Source of the DNA: Actinomycetota bacterium
GTDB lineage: Bacteria > Actinomycetota > UBA4738 > HRBIN12
DNA length: 5,000 nt
Assembly (NCBI GenBank): GCA_004366195.1
Contig: SIRV01000136.1
Span: forward strand, 1-5,000
Direction of reading: 5' to 3'
The first letter of the stretch is position 1; each line of letters starts with the position of its first letter. This document shows, piece by piece, positions 1 to 4,599 of this stretch. Both the position numbers and the translations under genes were made by a program. The notes beneath the pieces are model-generated. The model did no database searches. It saw only the letters and a list, made by a program, of their open reading frames with translations, and was not told the DNA's origin.

Positions 1-62
1 CCCGCGAGGTGCGGGGCGAAGCCCGCGCACCCCACGCCGACCACGGCGACGCCGGCGGCCAT
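1..62 (-). CDS. N-terminal fragment of an unidentified protein (runs off left edge)
   Basis: Reading the minus strand from an ATG at 62 gives an open frame to the window edge that begins MAAGVAVVGVGCAGFAPHLA. The hydrophobic beta strand followed by a glycine-rich turn (G9-x-G11-x-x-G14) can be read in two ways. It resembles the start of thiolase-like (SCP2/acetyl-CoA acetyltransferase) proteins, which often open with V-A-V-V-G-V-G. It also fits the GxGxxG nucleotide-binding loop of a Rossmann-fold oxidoreductase. Only about 20 residues are visible, so neither is secure. The gene would be divergent from the amidohydrolase, sharing a 79-base intergenic stretch. A TAGAAA element on the minus strand (71-76) ends 8 bases before the ATG and could be a -10 for a leaderless transcript; no good Shine-Dalgarno sequence is present. 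Confidence 0.45.
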   Translation of the reverse strand, partial: MAAGVAVVGVGCAGFAPHLA

Positions 63-105
63 CGGTTCCGTTTCTACACCACCGCCGCCGCTCCCGCAGG
101 GCGGA

Positions 106-111
106 TAGGCT
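106..111 (+). promoter_or_regulatory. Candidate -10 element for the amidohydrolase gene
   Basis: TAGGCT fits the TANNNT pattern of actinobacterial -10 boxes and lies about 30 bases before the ATG at 142, leaving room for a short leader that carries the ribosome binding site. I see no recognisable -35 hexamer at the right distance, so this is a weak call. Confidence 0.25.
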
Positions 112-131
112 GCGCCGCGAGGCGGACGCAC

Positions 132-137
132 GGAGGG
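132..137 (+). promoter_or_regulatory. Ribosome binding site of the amidohydrolase gene
   Basis: GGAGGG ends four bases before the ATG at 142 and is complementary to the 16S rRNA 3' end. It supports this ATG over the in-frame ATG at 157, which is preceded only by a poor GC-rich sequence. Confidence 0.6.
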
Positions 138-141
138 ACCG

Positions 142-1773
142 ATGAGGGCCGCAGGGATGGGGAAGGCGCTCGCGCTCGTCAACGCGCGCGTGGTCACGGC
201 GGATGAGCGGGGGACCCGCGCCAGCGCGGTGGGCATCGCCGGGGAGCGGATCGCGGTCGTGGGCTCCGACGAGGAGGTGCTCCGCGCGCTCCCCGACGCG
301 GAGCGGCTCGACCTCGGCGGCCGCACCGTCCTTCCCGGGTTCATCGACGCCCACAACCACTTCCTCGCGACCGGCGAGTCCCTCGGCTGGACGGACGTCC
401 GGTATCCCGGCGTGGCGAGCGTGGAGGACCTCGTCGCCAGGGTGGCCGAGGCGGCCGCCCGAACGCCCGCCGGCGCGTGGGTCCGGGCCTTCGGGTTCGA
501 CCACGCGAAGTACGAGCGGGAGCCGACGCGATGGGACCTCGACCGCGCCGCGCCGGAGCATCCCGTCGCCGTCCTGCACGTCTCCGGCCACCACGTGCTC
601 GTGAACAGCCGGGTGCTCGAGGCGGCGGGCGTGGACGAGGACACGCCGGACCCCGAGGGCGGTCGCCTCGTCCGTGACGAGCGCGGACGCATCACCGGGC
701 TGTGCCTGGACGCCGCGTGCCAGCTCGTGCAGCCGGTCGCCGTGGACATCGGCTCGCACGGGCCGAACTTCCACACCGCGGCGCCCCTGGAGGAGCTCGT
801 CGAGGCGGTGGAGCGGGCGGGGCGCGCGTACCTCGCGGCCGGGCTCACCACGGTGTGCGACGCCCAGGTGACGGTGCGCGAGCTCGGCGCCTACCGCGAG
901 GCCCGGCAGCTCGGCCGCCTGCCGGTGCGGACGGTGTGCATGCCCCTCTCGCACCAGCTCGAGACGTACGCGGCGATCGGGCTCGCCGGCCCCTTCGGCG
1001 ACGACCGCCTGTGGATCGGTCCGATGAAGCTCTACGCCGACGGCTCGCTGATCGGCGGGACGGCCGCGTTCACCGAGCCCTACGGCGAGCGCGGCGAGTT
1101 CCCCGGGTCCCTCTACCACGAGCCGGAGGAGCTCGAGCGGCTCATCGTGCGTGCCCATGCGCTCGGCTGGCGCGTGGGCGTCCACACCCAGGGCGACCGG
1201 GCGATGGGGGTCGTGGTCGGCGCGTTCGAGGCGGCGCAGCGGGCGCACCCGCGCGAGGACCCCAGGTTCCGCATCGAGCACGCCGGGTACCCCACGCCCG
1301 AGCAGCTCCGGCGGATGGCGGCCCTCGGCGTCGTCACCGTCAACCAGCCCCGGTACCTCGTGGACAGCGGGGACGAGTTCCTGCGGCGACTCGGCGAGCG
1401 CGCCCACCGGCTGCAGCCGCTCCGTGAGGAGCTCGAGCTCGGGATCCGCGTGGTGCTGAGCAGCGACGCCGACGTCGCCTCCTACCGGCCGCTCGACACG
1501 ATCGCGGCGGCCGCCTCACGGAGGACGCTCGCGGGTCGCGAGATCGGCGCCGACCAGGCCCTCACGGTGGAGGAGGCGATCCGCGCCCACACGATCGAGG
1601 CGGCCTTCGCGATCGGCGCCGAGGACCGGCTCGGCTCCATCGAGCCCGGCAAGCTCGCCGACCTCGTCGTCCTGGACCGCGATCCGTTCGGCGAGCCGCC
1701 GGAGGCGATCCCCGACATCCCGGTGTGGATGACGCTGCTCGGCGGCGAGATCGCGTTCTCGGCCGAGGGCTGA
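142..1773 (+). CDS. Metal-dependent amidohydrolase, YtcJ / Amidohydro_3 type
   Basis: This is a complete 543-residue cytoplasmic hydrolase of the amidohydrolase superfamily, the usual length for YtcJ-like members. Such enzymes use one or two metal ions to hydrolyse C-N bonds in amides, imides or cyclic ureas; the substrate cannot be read from sequence. The N-terminal beta-sandwich region (about 7-62) leads into the TIM-barrel opening PGFIDAHNHF, giving metal ligands H71 and H73. Further family landmarks are K296 in KLYADGS, H348 in VHTQGDRA, H380 in RIEHAG and D442 in SSDADV, all in order and intact. The C-terminal composite sheet ends with the typical GSIEPGKLADLVVLD segment (498-512). No signal peptide is seen. 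The start is set by GGAGGG just upstream. It stands alone on its strand: its left neighbour is divergent, and the broken toxin gene converges on its stop codon. Family assignment is secure; any more specific name (imidazolonepropionase, hydantoinase, N-acyl amino acid deacylase) would be a guess. Confidence 0.93.
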   Translation: MRAAGMGKALALVNARVVTADERGTRASAVGIAGERIAVVGSDEEVLRALPDAERLDLGGRTVLPGFIDAHNHFLATGESLGWTDVRYPGVASVEDLVARVAEAAARTPAGAWVRAFGFDHAKYEREPTRWDLDRAAPEHPVAVLHVSGHHVLVNSRVLEAAGVDEDTPDPEGGRLVRDERGRITGLCLDAACQLVQPVAVDIGSHGPNFHTAAPLEELVEAVERAGRAYLAAGLTTVCDAQVTVRELGAYREARQLGRLPVRTVCMPLSHQLETYAAIGLAGPFGDDRLWIGPMKLYADGSLIGGTAAFTEPYGERGEFPGSLYHEPEELERLIVRAHALGWRVGVHTQGDRAMGVVVGAFEAAQRAHPREDPRFRIEHAGYPTPEQLRRMAALGVVTVNQPRYLVDSGDEFLRRLGERAHRLQPLREELELGIRVVLSSDADVASYRPLDTIAAAASRRTLAGREIGADQALTVEEAIRAHTIEAAFAIGAEDRLGSIEPGKLADLVVLDRDPFGEPPEAIPDIPVWMTLLGGEIAFSAEG

Positions 1774-1942
1774 GGGCTTGGCGCCGGGCGCGAGGACCTC
1801 GAGCCCCGCGGCGCGAACGACCTCCGCCCACGCGAGCGCGCTCGAGACGGTCTCGGGGTCCTCGGATCGCCGCGACGAGGGCGTGGGTTTCCCGCTCACG
1901 CACCACGAGCTTCACGATGGCCGAGGCGTCCAGGTAGAGCAC
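1774..1942 (-). pseudogene. Decayed VapC-type PIN-domain toxin: frameshifted and truncated
   Basis: The minus strand from a GTG at 1942 reads MLYLDASAIVKLVVRERETH, a textbook start of a VapC ribonuclease with the first catalytic aspartate at D5. After about 27 codons homology continues only in another frame, reading DPETVSSALAWAEVVRA, which carries the expected next motif and acidic residue. The switch falls at about 1848-1870 and equals one inserted or two lost bases. About 14 further codons reach the stop of the convergent amidohydrolase, after which both frames are only antisense of that gene. A normal VapC has roughly 130 residues and two more acidic active-site residues in its C-terminal half, which are missing. 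The protein cannot be an active nuclease. The GTG follows the antitoxin stop by one base, the normal vapBC operon layout. A sequencing error could explain the frameshift but not the loss of the C-terminus. Confidence 0.8.
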
Positions 1943-1943
1943 G

Positions 1944-2225
1944 CTACGCGAGACGCTCCTCGCGCTCGGCGGCGAGCGCCGCGCTCAGGCGGGTCGAGGG
2001 CCGACCCCGCGGCGGGAGCAGCTCCGGCAGATCGCCCTGCGGGGCGCGCACCCGCCCGGCGGCCACCAGCCGGTCGAGCGGGCTCCCCGGCTCGCCGAGC
2101 GGCGCGAGCACGGCCACCGGCCGTCCGCGTTCGGTGACCTCCAGCCGTTCGCCGCGCTCCACCCGCCGCAGGTACCGACTGAGGTTCTGCCGCAGCTCGC
2201 GCACACCGACCCGTCGGGCCTCCAT
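1944..2225 (-). CDS. Antitoxin of a type II TA system, Phd/YefM (VapB-like) family
   Basis: This 93-residue protein would bind the operator of its own operon and neutralise a PIN-domain RNase toxin. The N-terminal Phd/YefM DNA-binding fold (about 6-42) is clear: VGVRELRQNLSRYLRRVERG followed by LEVTERGRPVAVLAP. The C-terminal half (about 50-93), with LDRLVAAGRVR, a proline-rich linker and a charged EREERLA tail, matches the toxin-wrapping tail of actinobacterial antitoxins of this group. The frame is intact to its TAG, one base before the toxin remnant. I prefer the ATG at 2225 over an in-frame TTG at 2234. The ATG gives the usual family start, has no Shine-Dalgarno sequence, and sits seven bases after a TACGTT box, as in a leaderless transcript. 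Since the toxin is broken, this is an orphan antitoxin; it may persist as a DNA-binding regulator, as protection against a related toxin elsewhere, or simply as a recent relic. Confidence 0.88.
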   Translation of the reverse strand: MEARRVGVRELRQNLSRYLRRVERGERLEVTERGRPVAVLAPLGEPGSPLDRLVAAGRVRAPQGDLPELLPPRGRPSTRLSAALAAEREERLA

Positions 2226-2232
2226 GACGCCC

Positions 2233-2238
2233 AACGTA
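2233..2238 (-). promoter_or_regulatory. Candidate -10 element for the antitoxin gene (leaderless)
   Basis: On the minus strand TACGTT (TANNNT) ends seven bases before the ATG at 2225, the spacing that places the transcription start at the A of the start codon. No clear -35 is seen; the region where it should lie overlaps the tRNA terminator stem. Confidence 0.4.
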
Positions 2239-2253
2239 GACCCGAGAGCGGAA

Positions 2254-2280
2254 CGACCCGGGCCTCGTGCGCCCGGGTCG
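2254..2280 (-). terminator. Hairpin terminator downstream of tRNA-Ser
   Basis: CGACCCGGGC (2254-2263) and GCCCGGGTCG (2271-2280) form a perfect 10-bp GC-rich stem with a 7-base loop. On the minus strand the stem begins eight bases after the encoded CCA of the tRNA and is followed by TTCC, a weak U tract typical of high-GC genomes. Position and orientation fit termination of the tRNA-Ser transcript. It also insulates the antitoxin gene, which starts about 30 bases further on. Confidence 0.65.
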
Positions 2281-2287
2281 CCCGAGG

Positions 2288-2379
2288 TGGCGGAGGCGGC
2301 GTGATTCGAACACGCGAGAGCCGGTCAAGGCCCTAACCGCTTTCGAGGCGGTCCCGTTCGTCCGCTCCGGCACGCCTCC
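2288..2379 (-). tRNA. tRNA-Ser (anticodon CGA), decodes UCG
   Basis: The minus strand from 2379 folds as a class II tRNA. The acceptor stem pairs GGAGGCG with CGCCTCC, followed by discriminator G and a genome-encoded CCA (2288-2290). The D arm has a CCG/CGG stem. The anticodon stem ACCGC/GCGGT holds loop CTCGAAA, giving anticodon CGA. A long variable arm with stem GGGCC/GGCTC and the T arm GCGTG-TTCGAAT-CACGC complete the fold. The long variable arm and discriminator G are serine identity features. UCG should be a frequent serine codon in a genome of this GC content. The gene follows tadA on the same strand at 73 bases and has its own -10 box directly upstream. Confidence 0.96.
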
Positions 2380-2386
2380 GTCGGCG

Positions 2387-2392
2387 AGTGTA
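2387..2392 (-). promoter_or_regulatory. -10 element of the tRNA-Ser gene
   Basis: On the minus strand TACACT, a good match to the TANNNT consensus, ends seven bases before the first base of the mature tRNA. Transcription would therefore begin at the A at 2381 or the G at 2379, leaving a 5' leader of zero to two bases. The -35 region 16-18 bases upstream reads about GGCAGG and is a poor match. Confidence 0.5.
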
Positions 2393-2452
2393 GCAGCGGA
2401 TCCCCTCGTCCCTGCCGAGCCGCTCGTGGGCCCGAACGTCCGATGCCGCCGT

Positions 2453-2908
2453 TCAGCGGCGCTCGCGGAAGAAGGCGCGGAGCACCTCCGCGCACTCCTC
2501 CTCGAGGACCCCGGCGGTGATCTCGACGCGGTGGTTCAAGCGGGGATCCTGCACCAGGTTGCCGAGGGAGCCCGCGAAACCGGCCTTGGGATCCGCGGCC
2601 CCGTAGACGAGCCGATCCACACGGGCGAGCACGAGCGCCCCCGAGCACATCGCGCAGGGCTCCAGGGTCACGTAGATCGTGCACCCCTCGAGGTGCCAGG
2701 AGCCGAGGGCCGCCGCGGCCTGTCGGAGGGCGAGGATCTCGGCGTGGGCCGTCGGGTCCTGCTCGCGCTCGCGCGCGTTGCCAGCTCGGCCGAGCACCCG
2801 CTCGCCCTTCGCGACGACCGCCCCCACCGGCACGTCCCCCGCCTCCGCTGCGTCGCGCGCGTCCTCCAGCGCGAGGGTCATCATCCGCTCGTCGAGCAGC
2901 TCGCCCAC
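2453..2908 (-). CDS. tadA: tRNA-specific adenosine deaminase TadA
   Basis: This 151-residue zinc enzyme deaminates adenosine-34 to inosine in the anticodon of tRNA-Arg(ACG), letting one tRNA read CGU, CGC and CGA; it acts in the cytoplasm as a dimer. The cytidine-deaminase fold is complete. The substrate-pocket segment DVPVGAVVAKGERVLG is followed by conserved N44. The HAE motif in TAHAEILALR provides zinc ligand H55 and proton-shuttling E57. PCAMC supplies zinc ligands C85 and C88. The downstream YGAADPKAGFAGSLGNL stretch with D106 and G113 is typical of TadA rather than of cytosine or guanine deaminases. The start is a GTG at 2908, which places the family's early DE-x-x-M pair at residues 6-10. 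There is no Shine-Dalgarno sequence, but a TAGGCT box lies nine bases upstream. It is divergent from the PucR gene and followed on the same strand by tRNA-Ser. Confidence 0.95.
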   Translation of the reverse strand: MGELLDERMMTLALEDARDAAEAGDVPVGAVVAKGERVLGRAGNAREREQDPTAHAEILALRQAAAALGSWHLEGCTIYVTLEPCAMCSGALVLARVDRLVYGAADPKAGFAGSLGNLVQDPRLNHRVEITAGVLEEECAEVLRAFFRERR

Positions 2909-2917
2909 GGTGAAGGA

Positions 2918-2945
2918 AGCCTACGCGAGCAGCACCCCGGGTCGA
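2918..2945 (-). promoter_or_regulatory. Candidate tadA promoter
   Basis: On the minus strand TCGACC (2940-2945) and TAGGCT (2918-2923) are separated by 16 bases and resemble -35 and -10 boxes. The start point would fall within a few bases of the GTG at 2908, giving an almost leaderless mRNA, which agrees with the absence of a ribosome binding site. Confidence 0.35.
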
Positions 2946-2971
2946 CACCGAGCCGGCCCCTATCGCACACT
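2942..2971 (+). promoter_or_regulatory. Candidate promoter of the PucR-family gene
   Basis: TCGACA (2942-2947, five of six to the TTGACA consensus) is followed after 18 bases by CACACT (2966-2971), a weak -10. Seven bases separate the latter from the ATG at 2979, so the mRNA would be leaderless; the sequence before the ATG has no Shine-Dalgarno match. The -35 overlaps the divergent candidate tadA -35 at the palindrome GTCGAC. Confidence 0.3.
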
Positions 2972-2978
2972 GCCGCCC

Positions 2979-4493
2979 ATGGCGACCGCCGCCCAGCCGG
3001 AGCGCGGACCCCTGGCGCCGGTCACGATGCGCGACCTCCTCGCCATGCCGCACCTCGGCCTCACCCTCGTGGCCGGGGCCTCGGGGCTCGACCGACCGGT
3101 GCGCTGGGCCCACGTGTGCGAGCTCGAGGACCCGGTGCCCTGGCTCGAGGGCTGGGAGCTCGTGATGACCACCGGGCTGGGCGTGCCGCCCGAGCCCGAG
3201 CGCCAGCGCGCCTACATCGAGCGGATGGCGACGGCCCAGATCGCGGGCCTCGCCGTCTCCCAGGATCTCCTCGCGCCGCCCCTCACCGACGAGCTCCGAG
3301 AGGCGGCGGACCGCACCGCCTTCCCCGTGGTCGAGGTCTCGATCGAGGTTCCGTTCGTCGCCTTGGCGCGGACCGTGGCCGCCGCGAACACCGAGGGGGC
3401 GCAGCGGCGGCTGGTCACGCACCTCGGCATCTTCGACACCCTCCGCGCCGCGACGGCCGAGGGGGTGCCCTTCCCCGAGCTGCTCCGGCGGATGGAGGAC
3501 CTGGCGGGCTACCGGCTCCACCTGTGCTCGCCGGCGGGTCACCCCATCCTGGAGGGAGTGCCGGCCCCGCCGGAGGGGGTGGTCCGGCGACACCTCCCGC
3601 GCCGCCGCGGGCAGCCCCCCGGCATCCCCGGCGGCTACATCGTCACCATCCCCCTCGCCGAGCGCACCGCCGGCCTGCTCGTCGCCCTGGAGCGCGAGGA
3701 CGCCGAGCCCGCCGGGCTCACCGCCGTCCAGCACATCGCCACGGTGGTCGCCCTGGAGCTCGCCAACCGCGAGCGCGAGCGCGAGGTGCTCCGGCGCGTC
3801 GGGGCCGAGACGCTGGCCGAGCTCCTGGCCGGAGCGATCGACCCCTCGGCCGCCCGCACCCGGCTCGCGTTCGCCGGGCTCGACCCCGAGCGAGAGCTCG
3901 TGCTGGCGGCCGTCGAGTCGGGGACGGACGACACCGCGATCCATCGGGGGCTCGCCGAGCGCGGCATCCCCCACCTGCTCCTGCCCCAGCGGGAGGTCTA
4001 CCTCCTGCTCCGGGCCGACGCCGCCGAGGCGGCCCTGCCCGCCCTGGACGGCTCTGCCGTGGGGCTCAGCCGCCCGTTCCGGGTCGACGACGGGCTGGCC
4101 GAGGCGAGGCGGCAGGCGCTCTGGGCCCTCGCCCGTGCCCGGGACCGGTCCGAGCGCGTGGCGCGCTTCCCCGAGCGCGCGGAGAGCGCCTGGCTCCCGA
4201 CGGAGCCGGCCGCCCTCGAGGCGGTGGTGCGGCGGGTCCTGGGGCCGGTGCTCGAGGCCGACCGACGTCGGGGCGGCGAGCTCGTCCGATCGCTCCGGGT
4301 CTGGCTCGAGCACGACCGCCGCACCGAGCAGGCCGCCCGCCGGCTGCTCGTCCACAAGCACACCCTCGCCTACCGGCTGAAGCGCGTCGAGCAGCTGACG
4401 GGTCGGAGCCTCAGCAGGACCGGCGACCTCGCCGAGCTCTGGCTCGCCCTGCGGGCCCTCGACGTCCTGGGCACCGACGCCGCCGACCGGTAA
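2979..4493 (+). CDS. PucR-family transcriptional regulator
   Basis: This 504-residue cytoplasmic DNA-binding protein has the standard three-part PucR layout. The N-terminal PucR sensor domain (about 16-130) is recognised by TMRDLLAMPHLGLTLVAGAS and by WAHVCELEDPVPWLEGWELV, then MTTG. A variable middle follows; about 276-400 matches the degenerate GGDEF-like region, including VGLSRPFR. The C-terminal PucR_2 helix-turn-helix (about 435-494) contains AARRLLVHKHTLAYRLKRVE followed by LTGR. Family members usually activate nearby catabolic genes (purine, polyamine, GABA, proline or other amino compounds) in response to a metabolite. The frame is open far upstream but there it is only antisense of tadA. 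The ATG at 2979 gives a normal length; ATG at 3027 (residue 17) is a possible alternative because many homologues begin just before RDLL. The downstream PotD-like lipoprotein gene on the same strand is the obvious candidate target. Confidence 0.92.
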   Translation: MATAAQPERGPLAPVTMRDLLAMPHLGLTLVAGASGLDRPVRWAHVCELEDPVPWLEGWELVMTTGLGVPPEPERQRAYIERMATAQIAGLAVSQDLLAPPLTDELREAADRTAFPVVEVSIEVPFVALARTVAAANTEGAQRRLVTHLGIFDTLRAATAEGVPFPELLRRMEDLAGYRLHLCSPAGHPILEGVPAPPEGVVRRHLPRRRGQPPGIPGGYIVTIPLAERTAGLLVALEREDAEPAGLTAVQHIATVVALELANREREREVLRRVGAETLAELLAGAIDPSAARTRLAFAGLDPERELVLAAVESGTDDTAIHRGLAERGIPHLLLPQREVYLLLRADAAEAALPALDGSAVGLSRPFRVDDGLAEARRQALWALARARDRSERVARFPERAESAWLPTEPAALEAVVRRVLGPVLEADRRRGGELVRSLRVWLEHDRRTEQAARRLLVHKHTLAYRLKRVEQLTGRSLSRTGDLAELWLALRALDVLGTDAADR

Positions 4494-4497
4494 CCTT

Positions 4498-4540
4498 GGC
4501 CGCCAACACGAACCCCCGGACGGGTTTCGTGTTCGCGGCC
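4498..4540 (+). terminator. Long imperfect palindrome after the regulator gene, probable terminator
   Basis: GGCCGCCAACACGAACCC (4498-4515) pairs with GGGTTTCGTGTTCGCGGCC (4522-4540). This gives 17 base pairs with one C/C mismatch (4504/4534), one bulged T (4525) and a six-base loop. It begins five bases after the TAA of the PucR gene, so termination is the simplest role. There is no U tract on either strand, so it could instead be a dispersed palindromic element or an operator for the transporter gene that follows. Confidence 0.55.
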
Positions 4541-4542
4541 GA

Positions 4543-4572
4543 TTGACCGGGCGCCCGGCCGTGACGTACGTA
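4543..4572 (+). promoter_or_regulatory. Candidate promoter region of the lipoprotein gene
   Basis: TTGACC (4543-4548) is a five-of-six match to a -35 box. A -10 at the right distance is poor: TACGTA at 4567-4572 after 18 bases. The spacer holds the perfect 12-base palindrome CCGGGCGCCCGG (4547-4558), and ACGTACGT (4564-4571) lies at the proposed -10. A weak core promoter with dyads nearby would fit activator-dependent expression, but this is inference. Confidence 0.3.
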
Positions 4573-4586
4573 TGGCCCCACGTGAC

Positions 4587-4595
4587 GGAGGGAGG
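4587..4595 (+). promoter_or_regulatory. Ribosome binding site of the lipoprotein gene
   Basis: GGAGGGAGG ends four bases before the ATG at 4600 and offers two overlapping registers of strong anti-Shine-Dalgarno pairing. It fixes the start of the lipoprotein, which is also confirmed by the signal peptide. Confidence 0.7.
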
Positions 4596-4599
4596 ACGG

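Noticed and set aside
702..1427. 241-codon plus-strand frame inside the amidohydrolase
   Set aside because: It is an Arg/Ala/Gly-rich alternative frame of a gene whose own frame has all its catalytic motifs.
1791..1801. CGAGG-A-CCTCG inverted repeat after the amidohydrolase stop
   Set aside because: A one-base centre cannot form an RNA hairpin loop, there is no U tract, and the sequence is part of the toxin remnant, so it is not called a terminator.
1562..1942. Full 126-codon frame starting with the VapC N-terminus
   Set aside because: PIN-domain similarity stops after about 27 codons; the remainder is out of frame and then antisense to the amidohydrolase, so it was annotated as a pseudogene.
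2288..2310. att-site duplication of the tRNA 3' end
   Set aside because: I looked for a second copy of the T-arm and acceptor sequence elsewhere in the window and saw none.
2679..2978. Upstream extension of the PucR frame to an ATG at 2679
   Set aside because: The extra 100 residues are only antisense of tadA and match nothing in PucR proteins; the ATG at 2979 gives the normal family N-terminus.
2267..4546. 759-codon plus-strand open frame across tRNA-Ser, tadA and the PucR gene
   Set aside because: It runs antisense through the tRNA and tadA and out of frame through the PucR gene. Its product is an Arg/Pro/Gly/Ala-rich low-complexity chain with no domain, a usual artefact of high GC.
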